Below are positions 26,479-35,701 of a DNA stretch of 64,000 bases, one piece after another. Positions within the stretch are counted from its first letter, which is position 1; each line of letters begins with the position of its first letter. A program made the translations under genes and the position numbers. The DNA comes from Pseudomonadota bacterium. Lineage in GTDB: Bacteria; Pseudomonadota; Alphaproteobacteria; Rhizobiales; Xanthobacteraceae. Below the pieces are notes generated by a model. The model did not search any database and was not told the DNA's origin. It saw nothing but the letters and a program-made list of their open reading frames with translations. The stretch spans positions 1 to 64,000 of the forward strand of contig JAFAGM010000059.1 in assembly GCA_023422775.1 (NCBI GenBank), given 5' to 3'.

Positions 26479-28356
26479 ATGCCTTCGAAATCCGCGACAT
26501 CCCGAGTCAGCAAGACGTCCCGCAAAGCCGCGATCGGCAAGGGAGCCGCCGCCGGCAAGGCGGCCGCGGCCAGGTCGAAGACCGGCAAGCTGCCGGAATG
26601 GAATCTGGCCGATCTCTACAGCGGCATCGACGCGCCCGAAATCGCGCGCGACCTGCAGCAGATGGATGCACACTGCGTCGCGTTCGAGGCCGACTACAAG
26701 GGCAAGCTGGCGGAGGGCGTCGCCAGGGAAGACGGCGGCCACTGGCTCGCCGAAGCGGTCAGGCGTTACGAGGCGATCGACGATCTTGCCGGCCGGCTCG
26801 GCTCCTATGCCGGGCTCGTCCATGCCGGCGACAGCGTCGATCCCGCCATCTCCAAGTTCTATGGCGATGTTTCGGAGCGGCTGACAGCGGCCTCGGTGCA
26901 TCTGCTGTTCTTCGGACTTGAACTCAACCGTGTCGACGACGCCGTGATCGAGCGTGCGATGGAGACACCGGAACTCGGGCATTACCGTCCGTGGATCGAG
27001 GATCTGCGCAAGGACAAGCCGTATCAGCTCGAAGATCGTGTCGAGCAGCTGTTTCACGAAAAATCCCAGAGCGGCTATGCCGCCTGGAATCGACTGTTCG
27101 ACCAGACCATCTCCGGCCTGCGCTTCAAGGTCGGGGCCAAGGAACTGGCGATCGAGCCGACGCTCAATATGTTGCAGGACCGCGCGCCGGAAAAGCGCAA
27201 GGCCGCCGGGCAGGCGCTGGCGAAGACCTTCAAGGACAACGAGCGGACCTTTGCGCTGATCACCAACACGCTGGCCAAGGACAAGGAAATCTCCGATCGC
27301 TGGCGTGGCTTTCAGGACGTGGCCGATTCGCGCCACCTCAACAACCGCGTCGAACGCGAAGTCGTCGATGCCCTGGTCGGTTCGGTCCGCGCGGCCTATC
27401 CGCGGCTCTCGCACCGCTACTACAATCTGAAAGCCGGCTGGTTCAAAAAGAAGAAGCTCGCGCATTGGGACCGCAACGCGCCGCTGCCGTTTGCGGCGAC
27501 CGGCACCATCGGTTGGCCCGACGCGCAGAACATGGTGCTGACCGCCTATCGCGGCTTCTCCACCGAGATGGCTGCGATCGCCGAACGCTTCTTCACCGAT
27601 CGCTGGATCGATGCGCCGGTGCGGCCGGGCAAGGCGCCCGGCGCGTTCTCGCACCCCACCACGCCGTCGGCGCATCCCTATGTGCTGATGAACTACCAGG
27701 GCAAGCCGCGCGACGTGATGACGCTGGCGCATGAACTCGGCCATGGCGTGCATCAGGTGCTGGCTGCCAAAAATGGAGCGCTAATGGCGCCGACGCCGCT
27801 GACGCTCGCCGAGACCGCCAGCGTGTTCGGCGAGATGCTGACGTTCAAGCGGTTGCTGTCGCAGACCAGAAACGCCAGGCAGCGGCAGGCGCTGCTCGCC
27901 GGCAAGGTCGAGGACATGATCAACACCGTGGTGCGGCAGATCGCGTTCTACTCGTTCGAGCGCGCCGTGCACACCGAGCGCAAAAATGGCGAACTGACCG
28001 CGGAGCGTATCGGCGAGATCTGGCTCGGCGTGCAGAGCGAAAGCCTTGGGCCGGCCATCGACATCCGCCCGGGATACGAGAATTTCTGGATGTACATTCC
28101 GCATTTCATCCATTCGCCGTTCTACGTTTACGCCTATGCGTTCGGCGATTGCCTCGTTAACTCGCTCTATGCGGTCTACGAGAACGCATCCGAGGGTTTT
28201 GCCGAGCGCTATCTTGCGATGCTCGCGGCCGGCGGCACCAAGCATTATTCGGAACTGCTCAGGCCGTTCGGGCTCGATGCCAAGGATCCCAAATTCTGGG
28301 ATGGCGGGCTTTCGGTCATCGCCGGCATGATCGACGAGCTGGAATCGATGGGCTGA
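26479..28356 (+). CDS. pepF: Oligoendopeptidase F (M3 metallopeptidase)
   Basis: A cytoplasmic zinc endopeptidase that trims short peptides. It has 625 residues with a Lys/Ala-rich N-terminus of about 40 residues, then the PepF domain. The zinc motif H418-ELG-H422 (TLAHELGHGVHQ) and downstream ETASVFGEMLTF (third ligand Glu) are visible, as is FIHSPFYVYAYAFGD. ATG at 26479 was chosen; a TTG 12 bases earlier is also in frame and neither has a strong ribosome site. It is a single gene. Confidence 0.95.
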   Translation: MPSKSATSRVSKTSRKAAIGKGAAAGKAAAARSKTGKLPEWNLADLYSGIDAPEIARDLQQMDAHCVAFEADYKGKLAEGVAREDGGHWLAEAVRRYEAIDDLAGRLGSYAGLVHAGDSVDPAISKFYGDVSERLTAASVHLLFFGLELNRVDDAVIERAMETPELGHYRPWIEDLRKDKPYQLEDRVEQLFHEKSQSGYAAWNRLFDQTISGLRFKVGAKELAIEPTLNMLQDRAPEKRKAAGQALAKTFKDNERTFALITNTLAKDKEISDRWRGFQDVADSRHLNNRVEREVVDALVGSVRAAYPRLSHRYYNLKAGWFKKKKLAHWDRNAPLPFAATGTIGWPDAQNMVLTAYRGFSTEMAAIAERFFTDRWIDAPVRPGKAPGAFSHPTTPSAHPYVLMNYQGKPRDVMTLAHELGHGVHQVLAAKNGALMAPTPLTLAETASVFGEMLTFKRLLSQTRNARQRQALLAGKVEDMINTVVRQIAFYSFERAVHTERKNGELTAERIGEIWLGVQSESLGPAIDIRPGYENFWMYIPHFIHSPFYVYAYAFGDCLVNSLYAVYENASEGFAERYLAMLAAGGTKHYSELLRPFGLDAKDPKFWDGGLSVIAGMIDELESMG

Positions 28357-28469
28357 CGTGGCCGCATAAGGGCCGCGCGGGAAAGCCAGGCAACGGATTG
28401 TGATTTGCGCCGACACAATTTCGGCCGTCGTCTCGCGCCATGGTGCCGGTGGCGACGGGAGCAGAGCCC

Positions 28470-29057
28470 ATGATCGACACACCGACGCGGCGCGCCGTCA
28501 TTGGAGCGGGGGTGTTTGCGGCCGGCTCGCTGCTTGCGACCGATCGCAGCATCGCCGAGGCTCCGCTCGGTGTGACGCCCGCGTGCCACGACGGCGACGA
28601 GGCGACGCCGGCGCAGACCGAAGGGCCATACTTCAAGCCGTCATCGCCCGAGCGGATCGAATTGCTCGAAACAGGCATGGCGGGCCGGCCGATCGAACTG
28701 GTCGGCTTCGTCCTCACCCGCGACTGCAAACCAGTGGCCGGCGCCCTGCTGGATTTCTGGCAGGCTGACGACAAGGGCCGGTATGACAATTCCGGCTTCC
28801 GCCTGCGCGGTCATCAGTTCACGGATGCGGAAGGACGTTATCGGTTACGCAGCGTCGTGCCCGGCCTCTATCCCGGCCGGACCCGCCATATCCACGTGAA
28901 GGTCCAGCCCAGCCGTGGCCGGATACTGACCACCCAGCTCTATTTCCCCGGTGAGGCGCAAAACCGGTCCGACGGCCTGTTTCGCAAGGAACTGCTGGTG
29001 CGGACGGCCAGGAACGAGGGATGGCTGGCCGGGCGGTTCGACTTCGTGCTCGGATAG
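28470..29057 (+). CDS. Exported intradiol ring-cleavage dioxygenase-like protein
   Basis: A 195-residue protein with a Tat-like N-terminus (TPTRRAVIGAGVFAAGSLLA), followed by an intradiol dioxygenase fold. Candidate iron ligands are a Tyr in GRYDNSG, a Tyr in GLYPGRTRH and the two His in RHIHVKV. Classical catechol dioxygenases are cytoplasmic and longer (250-310 residues). This short exported type is widespread, and its substrates are mostly undefined. ATG at 28470 follows GGGAG. No catabolic genes adjoin it. Confidence 0.85.
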   Translation: MIDTPTRRAVIGAGVFAAGSLLATDRSIAEAPLGVTPACHDGDEATPAQTEGPYFKPSSPERIELLETGMAGRPIELVGFVLTRDCKPVAGALLDFWQADDKGRYDNSGFRLRGHQFTDAEGRYRLRSVVPGLYPGRTRHIHVKVQPSRGRILTTQLYFPGEAQNRSDGLFRKELLVRTARNEGWLAGRFDFVLG

Positions 29058-29103
29058 GAGTTTCCCGGTCGTAAAACATTTGTTGAACAGTCGGTTCGGT
29101 TGT

Positions 29104-29122
29104 GTTATACATTCTGTATAAC
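29104..29122. promoter_or_regulatory. Perfect palindromic operator of the toxin-antitoxin operon
   Basis: GTTATACA-TTC-TGTATAAC is a perfect inverted repeat of 8-base arms, 12 bases before the antitoxin ATG at 29135. Its TATA-rich core overlaps the probable -10 region, as expected for an autoregulated AbrB-type antitoxin. Confidence 0.7.
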
Positions 29123-29134
29123 GGAGCGCGTGCC

Positions 29135-29416
29135 ATGACCAAGACGCCTCGCGGCCTGAGTGAAGCCCCTACCGAATACAAGTTTGAGGACACTGCCCTT
29201 CAGATTCGAAAAATTGGCAATTCGGTCGGCGTGATCCTGCCGAAGGAGCTTCTTGCCCGGCTCAATCTCAAGGAAGGCGACAAGTTTTATCCGGTCGAGC
29301 AACCGGATGGCAGCCTGCGGCTTTCGCCGTTCAACCCAAAGCATGCGCGGACGATGGAAATCGCCCGCAACGTCATGCACGAATATCGCGATACCTTTGC
29401 CGCGCTTGCAAAATGA
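29135..29416 (+). CDS. AbrB/MazE-type antitoxin
   Basis: A 93-residue DNA-binding antitoxin. A SpoVT/AbrB swapped-hairpin domain is clear at about residues 20-60: LQIRKIGNSVGVILPKELLARLNLKEGDKFYPVE. The C-terminal 30 residues would bind the toxin. The start was placed at ATG 29135 because the upstream in-frame ATG at 29102 lies inside the palindromic operator. It overlaps the toxin gene by four bases (ATGA), giving coupled synthesis. Confidence 0.9.
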   Translation: MTKTPRGLSEAPTEYKFEDTALQIRKIGNSVGVILPKELLARLNLKEGDKFYPVEQPDGSLRLSPFNPKHARTMEIARNVMHEYRDTFAALAK

Positions 29417-29799
29417 GTGAGCCGATCTGGCTCGATGTCGATGAAGTCATCGACATGCACGCGGAGCAACTGGCGATATTCGGCGGACCGGAAGGCATCA
29501 GGGATCACGGCCTTCTCGAGTCGGCGATGTCGCGGCCAGTCAACCAATGGAATTACGGACAGAAGGACATGGCTGCGCTCGCCGCAGCCTATGCCTTCGG
29601 TCTTGCGCGCAACCATGCCTTTGTGGACGGCAACAAGCGCATCGCGTTCCACGCCATGATGGTCTTTTTGCGCGTCAACGACATACCCTTTGCACCGGAT
29701 CCGGCACATGCCACGGCGATCATGCTCTCGCTCGCCGCGGGCGAGGTGAGCGAGGAAAGCCTGACCCGGTGGATCCGGGACAATTGGCCGTCCGAATGA
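29413..29799 (+). CDS. Doc-type toxin (Fic/Doc family, death-on-curing)
   Basis: A 128-residue toxin. The Fic/Doc core H68-AFVDGNKR-76 matches HxFxx(G/A)NKR of Doc kinases, which phosphorylate elongation factor Tu. Length and N-terminal FGGPEGIRDHGLLESAMSRP also match Doc. It is paired with an AbrB-type antitoxin rather than the Phd antitoxin of phage P1. The active-site residues are intact, so it is probably functional. Confidence 0.92.
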   Translation: MSEPIWLDVDEVIDMHAEQLAIFGGPEGIRDHGLLESAMSRPVNQWNYGQKDMAALAAAYAFGLARNHAFVDGNKRIAFHAMMVFLRVNDIPFAPDPAHATAIMLSLAAGEVSEESLTRWIRDNWPSE

Positions 29800-29895
29800 G
29801 CCGATTAGCAGGGGGCGGGCGCTGCGTTGGCCGTTGCCCTGCCAAACGCTTTGCGGTAATTGCACGCGAGATACCGGATTTGACTGGGGATACCG

Positions 29896-30048
29896 ATGGC
29901 AGACCATAACGAAGTGGCCTACACGACCGCTGACGGCAACGACTACGTGGCCCATGAGCAGACCTATGAAGGGTTCATCATGCTGGTCAAATACGGCACT
30001 GCCGCCGTCGTCATCGTCCTTGCCTTGATGGGCTTCTTCCTGACCTGA
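29896..30048 (+). CDS. aa3-type cytochrome c oxidase subunit IV (small membrane peptide)
   Basis: A 50-residue peptide: a soluble head (MADHNEVAYTTADGNDYVAH, then EQTYEGFI) and one membrane helix (about residues 30-49) ending in MGFFLT. This matches the short bacterial aa3 oxidase subunit IV family of alphaproteobacteria, a single-helix accessory subunit. It lies just before pntAA, an arrangement common in the group. Confidence 0.85.
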   Translation: MADHNEVAYTTADGNDYVAHEQTYEGFIMLVKYGTAAVVIVLALMGFFLT

Positions 30049-30182
30049 TGCGCCTCGGCCTGTACCGCCGACTCCGGCGGCGCCAAAAATTGCACGCACT
30101 CCGGTCGCGAAACCGGTATCCAACTAAGCGAAAAAGACGCTAGTTTGCTTGCGCGCGCCTGCCGCGCAGCGGGGGAGGCCCT

Positions 30183-31310
30183 ATGAAGATTGCCGTTGCC
30201 AAGGAAATCGATCCGTCCGAGCCGCGGGTTGCCGCTTCCCCCGATACCGTGAAGAAATTCAAGGCACTCGGCGCCGATGTCGCGATCGAACCGGGCGCAG
30301 GCGTCAAGTCGGGCCTGCCGGATTCTGAATTCACCGCGGTCGGCGCCACCATCAGCGCCGATGCGCTGAAGGATGCCGACATCATCATCAAGGTGAAGCG
30401 GCCCGAAGCCGGCGAACTCGCGCAATACAAGCGCGGCGCGCTCGTCATTGCGATCATGGATCCCTACGGCAACGAGGCGGCGCTGAAGACGATTGCAGAT
30501 GCCGGCGTCGCGGCATTTGCGATGGAACTGATGCCGCGCATCACCCGCGCGCAGGTCATGGACGTGCTGTCGAGCCAGGCCAACCTCGCCGGCTACCGCG
30601 CGGTGATCGAGGCCGCCGAATCCTTTGGCCGCGCTTTCCCGATGATGATGACTGCGGCCGGCACCGTTCCGGCGGCGAAGGTGTTCGTGATGGGCGTCGG
30701 CGTCGCAGGCCTGCAGGCGATCGCGACCGCGCGCCGGCTCGGCGCCGTGGTCACCGCGACCGACGTGCGCCCGGCCACGAAAGAACAGGTCGAATCGCTC
30801 GGCGCAAAATTCCTCGCGGTCGAGGACGAGGAATTCAAGAACGCCCAGACCGCCGGCGGCTACGCCAAGGAAATGTCGAAAGAGTACCAGGCCAAGCAGG
30901 CTGCGCTCACCGCCGAGCACGTCAAGAAGCAGGACATCGTCATCACCACGGCCCTGATCCCGGGCCGGCCGGCGCCGAAACTTGTCAGCGCCGAGATGGT
31001 CAGGTCGATGAAGCCGGGCTCGGTGCTGGTCGATCTCGCCGTCGAGCGCGGCGGCAATGTCGAGGGCGCGAAGGCGGGTGAAGTCGTCGATATCGATGGC
31101 ATCAAGGTCGTCGGCTACACCAACGTCGCCGGCCGCGTTGCCCAGTCTGCCTCGAGCCTTTATGCCCGCAACCTGTTTTCGTTCATCGAGACGATGGTCG
31201 ACAAGGCCAACAAGGCGCTCGCGGTCAATTGGGACGACGAACTGGTGAAGGCGACCGCGCTGACCAAAGACGGCGCCGTCATCCACCCGAATTTCCAGCC
31301 GAAAGCTTAG
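30183..31310 (+). CDS. pntAA: NAD(P) transhydrogenase, alpha subunit part 1 (NAD-binding)
   Basis: The soluble dI part of proton-translocating transhydrogenase, which couples hydride transfer from NADH to NADP with proton entry. It has 375 residues with the N-terminal MKIAVAKEIDPSEPRVAASP and the NAD-binding Rossmann motif GVGVAGLQAIATARRLGA near residue 177. E. coli has dI and dII fused; here they are split, as in Rhodospirillum rubrum. The pntAB start is 11 bases on. Confidence 0.96.
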   Translation: MKIAVAKEIDPSEPRVAASPDTVKKFKALGADVAIEPGAGVKSGLPDSEFTAVGATISADALKDADIIIKVKRPEAGELAQYKRGALVIAIMDPYGNEAALKTIADAGVAAFAMELMPRITRAQVMDVLSSQANLAGYRAVIEAAESFGRAFPMMMTAAGTVPAAKVFVMGVGVAGLQAIATARRLGAVVTATDVRPATKEQVESLGAKFLAVEDEEFKNAQTAGGYAKEMSKEYQAKQAALTAEHVKKQDIVITTALIPGRPAPKLVSAEMVRSMKPGSVLVDLAVERGGNVEGAKAGEVVDIDGIKVVGYTNVAGRVAQSASSLYARNLFSFIETMVDKANKALAVNWDDELVKATALTKDGAVIHPNFQPKA

Positions 31311-31321
31311 GGAGAGAAGTC

Positions 31322-31639
31322 ATGGAGCATGTCGTCCAAGCCGTCGATCCCTTCGTATTCCGGCTCTCCATTTTCGTCCTCGCCGTCTTCGTCGGGTACT
31401 TCGTGGTGTGGTCGGTGACGCCGGCGCTGCATACGCCGCTGATGTCGGTGACCAACGCGATCTCCTCGGTGATCGTCGTCGGCGCGCTGCTTGCGGTCGG
31501 CGTCCCGATGATCTCGAGCGGCAGCGGCTGGGCGCGCGGCTTCGGCTTCATCGCGCTGATCTTCGCCTGCATCAACATCTTCGGCGGCTTCCTTGTCACC
31601 CAGCGCATGCTGGCGATGTACAAGAAGAAGGCCAAGTGA
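31322..31639 (+). CDS. pntAB: NAD(P) transhydrogenase, alpha subunit part 2 (membrane)
   Basis: A 105-residue membrane part (dII) with three hydrophobic helices after MEHVVQAVDPFVFRLSIFVL and a basic end MYKKKAK. ATG at 31322 follows GGGAGAG. It lies between pntAA and pntB, 67 bases before the latter. Confidence 0.95.
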   Translation: MEHVVQAVDPFVFRLSIFVLAVFVGYFVVWSVTPALHTPLMSVTNAISSVIVVGALLAVGVPMISSGSGWARGFGFIALIFACINIFGGFLVTQRMLAMYKKKAK

Positions 31640-31706
31640 AAAGGTCAAAGTGAAATGACCGGGCGTGGCGTGCACCTCGTGGTGACGAAGACAGTGGGGA
31701 CGTGAG

Positions 31707-33104
31707 ATGAACGCCAATCTGGCTGCAATTCTGTATCTCGTTGCGGGCGTGCTGTTCATCCTGTCGCTGCGCGGGTTGTCCAGTCCCGCCACGTCTCGCC
31801 AGGGCAATCTGTTCGGCATGATCGGCATGGCGATCGCGGTTGCGACCACGCTCGCGATGCATCCGCCGGCGGACGGCATCGCCTGGGTGCTGGTGATCCT
31901 CGGCATCGCCATCGGCGGCGGTATCGGCGCGGTGATTGCCCGCCGCGTGCCGATGACCTCGATGCCGGAACTGGTCGCTGCCTTCCACTCGCTGGTCGGC
32001 ATGGCCGCGGTGCTGGTCGCCGCCGGCGCGTTCTATGCGCCCGAGGCGTTCGATATCGGCAAGCCCGGCGCGATCCACGCCTCCAGTCTCGTCGAAATGT
32101 CGCTCGGCGTCGCCATCGGCGCGCTGACCTTCACCGGCTCGGTGATCGCGTTCCTCAAGCTGTCGGCGCGGATGAGCGGCGCGCCGATCATCCTGCCGTT
32201 CCGGCACGTCATCAACATCGTGCTCGCGCTCGCGCTGGTGTTCTTCATCGTCGGCCTGGTGATGTCGGGCAGCGCGCTCGACTTCTGGCTGATCACCATC
32301 ATCGCGCTGGTGCTCGGCGTACTCATGATCATCCCGATCGGCGGCGCCGACATGCCGGTCGTGATCTCGATGCTGAACTCCTATTCCGGCTGGGCCGCCG
32401 CCGGCATCGGCTTCACGCTCGGCAATTCGGCGCTGATCGTCACCGGCGCGCTGGTGGGATCTTCCGGCGCGATCCTGTCCTACATCATGTGCCACGCGAT
32501 GAACCGTTCCTTCATCTCGGTCATCCTCGGCGGCTTCGGCGGTGAGACCGCGGTGGCCGGTGGTGGTACAGGCGAGCAGAAGCCGGCCAAGCTGGGTTCG
32601 GCCGACGATGCCGCTTTCATCATGAAGAACGCCTCCAAGGTCATCATCGTGCCGGGCTACGGCATGGCGGTGGCTCAGGCCCAGCACGCGCTGCGTGAAA
32701 TGGCCGATCTCCTGAAGAAGGAAGGCGTCGAGGTGAAGTACGCCATTCACCCGGTAGCGGGCCGCATGCCCGGCCACATGAACGTGCTGCTTGCGGAAGC
32801 CAATGTGCCCTATGACGAGGTGTTCGAACTCGAGGACATCAACTCCGAATTCGCGCAGGCCGACATCGCCTTCGTGATCGGCGCCAACGACGTCACCAAT
32901 CCGGCGGCCGAGGAAGACAAGACCTCGCCGATCTACGGCATGCCGGTGCTGCAGGTGTGGAAGGCCGGCACCGTGATGTTCATCAAGCGCTCGCTGGCAT
33001 CGGGTTATGCCGGGATCGACAATCCTCTGTTCTACCGCGACAACACCATGATGCTGCTCGGCGACGCCAAGAAGGTCACCGAGAACATCGTCAAGGGGAT
33101 GTAG
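31707..33104 (+). CDS. pntB: NAD(P) transhydrogenase, beta subunit
   Basis: A 465-residue subunit with about eight membrane helices (to about residue 265), then the NADP-binding domain dIII with VPGYGMAVAQAQHALREM, YAIHPVAGRMPGHMNVLLAEA and FVIGANDVTNPAA. It completes the pntAA-pntAB-pntB operon, the main NADPH source from the proton gradient. An alpha/beta hydrolase gene follows 17 bases on and may be co-transcribed. Confidence 0.97.
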   Translation: MNANLAAILYLVAGVLFILSLRGLSSPATSRQGNLFGMIGMAIAVATTLAMHPPADGIAWVLVILGIAIGGGIGAVIARRVPMTSMPELVAAFHSLVGMAAVLVAAGAFYAPEAFDIGKPGAIHASSLVEMSLGVAIGALTFTGSVIAFLKLSARMSGAPIILPFRHVINIVLALALVFFIVGLVMSGSALDFWLITIIALVLGVLMIIPIGGADMPVVISMLNSYSGWAAAGIGFTLGNSALIVTGALVGSSGAILSYIMCHAMNRSFISVILGGFGGETAVAGGGTGEQKPAKLGSADDAAFIMKNASKVIIVPGYGMAVAQAQHALREMADLLKKEGVEVKYAIHPVAGRMPGHMNVLLAEANVPYDEVFELEDINSEFAQADIAFVIGANDVTNPAAEEDKTSPIYGMPVLQVWKAGTVMFIKRSLASGYAGIDNPLFYRDNTMMLLGDAKKVTENIVKGM

Positions 33105-33121
33105 TCCATCAGCAGGACGTT

Positions 33122-33928
33122 ATGACTGCGCTGAAATGGCTCCTGATTGTCGTCTCGGTCGGTTATGTCTGCGGTCTCGTTGTGCTGTTTTTCGCGCAAC
33201 GTTCGATCCTGTTTCCGATTCCCACTGCCGAACGCACGCCCCCGCAGGCGGCCGGCTTTTCGGAAGCGCAGGAGCATGTCCTGACCACGGCGGACGGCGA
33301 GAAAGTCGTCGTCTGGCACGTTCCGGCGAGGCCGGGTCGCCCCGTCATTCTTTACTTCCACGGCAATGGCGATTTCCTCGCCGGCTTCTTTGGCCGCTTC
33401 CGCGACGTCATCGCTGACGGGACCGGGATCGTCGCGCTATCCTACCGAGGCTATGCGGGTTCGAGCGGGCAGCCGAGCGAGCGCGGATTGCTGCAGGATG
33501 CCGCCGCGGCCTATGCCTTCGCGACGGCGCGATACAGTGCGGACAGCATCGTCGCCTGGGGCTTTTCGCTGGGTACCGGCGTAGCGGTGGCGCTGGCGGC
33601 CGACCAGCCTGTCGGGAAGCTTGTTCTGGAAGCTCCCTACACGTCTCTTGCCGATGTTGCCGCGTCGGCGTTCTGGTTCGCGCCCGTCCGCCTGCTGATG
33701 CGGGACCAGTTCCGTTCCGACGAGCGCATCGCGCGGGTCAGGGCTCCGCTGCTCATGATCCATGGTGCGCTCGATCCCACGATACCGGTTGCCTTTGGCG
33801 AACGATTATATGCGCTGGCGAACGAGCCGAAACGGTTTGTCCGCCTTGCCCGCGGCGGGCATAACGATCTGGACAATTTCGGCGCGATCGAAATCGCGCG
33901 AAAATTTATCAACCTTGCGAAGGAGTGA
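33122..33928 (+). CDS. Membrane-anchored alpha/beta hydrolase (BEM46/ABHD13 type)
   Basis: A 268-residue hydrolase with one N-terminal helix (residues 5-26) and the family motif FFAQRSILFPIP. The oxyanion region YFHGNGDFLAG, nucleophile elbow GFSLGTG (Ser), acid in HGALDPTIP and His in ARGGHNDL form a complete triad. Substrate unknown. It lies 17 bases after pntB, so read-through is likely, but no functional link is known. Confidence 0.85.
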   Translation: MTALKWLLIVVSVGYVCGLVVLFFAQRSILFPIPTAERTPPQAAGFSEAQEHVLTTADGEKVVVWHVPARPGRPVILYFHGNGDFLAGFFGRFRDVIADGTGIVALSYRGYAGSSGQPSERGLLQDAAAAYAFATARYSADSIVAWGFSLGTGVAVALAADQPVGKLVLEAPYTSLADVAASAFWFAPVRLLMRDQFRSDERIARVRAPLLMIHGALDPTIPVAFGERLYALANEPKRFVRLARGGHNDLDNFGAIEIARKFINLAKE

Positions 33929-34069
33929 TGGCTGCAATAGCGGGCAACCCATCCATCCCCCAACCTTTTGAAGGCTTGATCGCCTTCGGTACCGGCCGCA
34001 CCGGTTCTCAGGTGAAGCGGAACGCGCTATGCAGGAGCCTTCAGTCTGCGTTCCGATCGGAGAACAACC

Positions 34070-34354
34070 ATGCTCAGCGCCAAATCCGACGTCCAGGTCG
34101 ATACTCCCGAGGTCCGCGTTACCGAATGGCGGCTGGCGCCGGGCAGCGCTACCGGCCATCACACCCACGGGATGGACTATGTGATCGTGCCGGTGACATC
34201 GGGCGAGATGACCATCGTTGCGCCGGGCGGCGAGCGCTCCAAGACGCAACTCGCGGTCGGCAAATCCTATTTCCGCAAAGCCGGCGTGGAGCATGATGTG
34301 CTCAACGAGACGGCCAGCGAGATCGTGTTTCTGGAGGTCGAACTGAAGCCCTGA
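34070..34354 (+). CDS. Cupin-domain protein
   Basis: A 94-residue single cupin barrel. Motif 1 is visible as GSATGHHTHGMDYVIVPVTSGEM (metal-binding His) and motif 2 as KAGVEHDVLNETASEIVFLEVE. Such small cupins can be sensors or enzymes; the role here is open. It stands alone. Confidence 0.8.
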   Translation: MLSAKSDVQVDTPEVRVTEWRLAPGSATGHHTHGMDYVIVPVTSGEMTIVAPGGERSKTQLAVGKSYFRKAGVEHDVLNETASEIVFLEVELKP

Positions 34355-34425
34355 TGGTCCCCGGCGACCCCAAACCGACCCCGGTCGGGCGGTCTCCGTT
34401 CCAGGCGGTCCGGGCCGGCCCGGCG

Positions 34426-34464
34426 GCGAGCCCGGGACGCGAGCCTGGGACGCGAGCCTGGGAC
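34426..34464. repeat. Three tandem 13-base repeats
   Basis: GCGAGCCCGGGAC, GCGAGCCTGGGAC and GCGAGCCTGGGAC stand head to tail at 34426, 34439 and 34452 in the 208-base gap between the cupin gene and the next gene. Function not evident. Confidence 0.8.
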
Positions 34465-34562
34465 CCTGCGGCGGAACAGGCGATTGCCACCGATCCGTCG
34501 CAGTTGATCCCTGAATGTGCCTCAAAGTTCCAGCATCAAATAGGCTTCGGGGAGAGGCCTGA

Positions 34563-35687
34563 ATGCTGAATTACCTGAAGAAATTCGTGGTCGACATTTT
34601 TCCCTCGGTGGCTGCGACCGTCATCGGGGCCTACATCGTCAACCACTACATCGTGAGCAGGCCCGGTGCCGAAACGCCTGCCGCAGCGGTATCGACTGCC
34701 GACTCGAAGGGTAAGGCCAAGGCCGCGACCGACGCCAATGCGTCAGAGGGCGCGGCCACCGCCAGTAATCTGCCGGCCGCGGGGGTCAAGGCGAGGGGCA
34801 TCTCCGAGAAGGCCATCATGGAAAGGAACGCCGCCGAACGGCCGGCGGTGGCCGAGAAGGCGCAGGAAAAGACTGACGCGAAGGCCGAGGCCAAGACTGA
34901 CGTTGCCAAGGCTGATACTGCCAAGGTCGAGACGGCCAAGGCAGAAGCGGCGAAGGCTGACACCAAGGCCGATGCCAGGCATGAGGCGAAGTCCGTCGAA
35001 ACGCCTGCTGAGACGGCCGGCGCGCCCGGCGAGCCCCGCCGCCAGCAGGCTGCGCCCCGCGAGCAGGCCAAGGACAAGATCAGGGTCGTGTTGCCGTCGC
35101 CGATCCAGCCCGCGGTATCGGTCCAAACGCCTGCGGCGTCAGCCCAGGCGCCCGCGGCACCAGCCCATGCGCCGGTCGCGGCTGCGCCTGGTCCGGTAGC
35201 CCCTGTCGAGACAGCGGTGGCGCCTGCGCACGAGGAGCGCCGCGATGCCAACGACATGGCGCGTGCTGCAATCGAGCGCCTGCGCCTCAATGGCGAGGGA
35301 TCTGCACGTGCGCCTGAGGTGGCGCGTATCCCGGACGCACACAAGGAATCACCGAAGGCGGAAGCACCCAAGACAGAAGCACCGAAGGCAGAAGCGCCGA
35401 AGGTCGCGGCTGCGCCAGCGCTGCGGCCGCTGCCGCCGCCGGTCCTGGTCTCGGCTCCTCCGACTGCCGTCGAGCCCTATGGTCAGGCTGCGCCGCAACG
35501 ACCGCCTTACGCGGTCAATGCCGAAGACCCGCGTCGTCCGACGCCGCCCGCCGAGATCCCGCTCTCGCGCCCGCTCGATCTGCGTGCCGAAGCGGCGGAG
35601 CCTTCAGTGCGTGACCGCACGACGGCGGCTGCTGAAGATGTGCTGTCGACGGCGAAGTCGCTCTTCCACGCCGTGCTGCCGAAATAG
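34563..35687 (+). CDS. Membrane-anchored Lys/Ala/Pro-rich low-complexity protein
   Basis: A 374-residue protein with one N-terminal helix (about residues 8-30: VVDIFPSVAATVIGAYIVNHY), followed by low-complexity sequence. Residues 45-150 are rich in KAE/KAD/KT blocks (Lys/Ala/Glu helix-like). Residues 170-225 are Ala/Pro/Gln-rich, and KAEAPKTEAPKAEAPK repeats occur near 265-280. The last 30 residues (RDRTTAAAEDVLSTAKSLFHAVLP) look folded and amphipathic. No family was recognised. The layout resembles a cell-wall-spanning stalk with a terminal helix. Confidence 0.75.
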   Translation: MLNYLKKFVVDIFPSVAATVIGAYIVNHYIVSRPGAETPAAAVSTADSKGKAKAATDANASEGAATASNLPAAGVKARGISEKAIMERNAAERPAVAEKAQEKTDAKAEAKTDVAKADTAKVETAKAEAAKADTKADARHEAKSVETPAETAGAPGEPRRQQAAPREQAKDKIRVVLPSPIQPAVSVQTPAASAQAPAAPAHAPVAAAPGPVAPVETAVAPAHEERRDANDMARAAIERLRLNGEGSARAPEVARIPDAHKESPKAEAPKTEAPKAEAPKVAAAPALRPLPPPVLVSAPPTAVEPYGQAAPQRPPYAVNAEDPRRPTPPAEIPLSRPLDLRAEAAEPSVRDRTTAAAEDVLSTAKSLFHAVLPK

Positions 35688-35701
35688 ATTCTTGCTGGAA
35701 T

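Noticed and set aside
25858..27753. 631-codon minus-strand frame opposite pepF
   Set aside because: Antisense shadow of a gene with intact zinc motif; it also runs through the XRE partner gene and the intergenic repeats.
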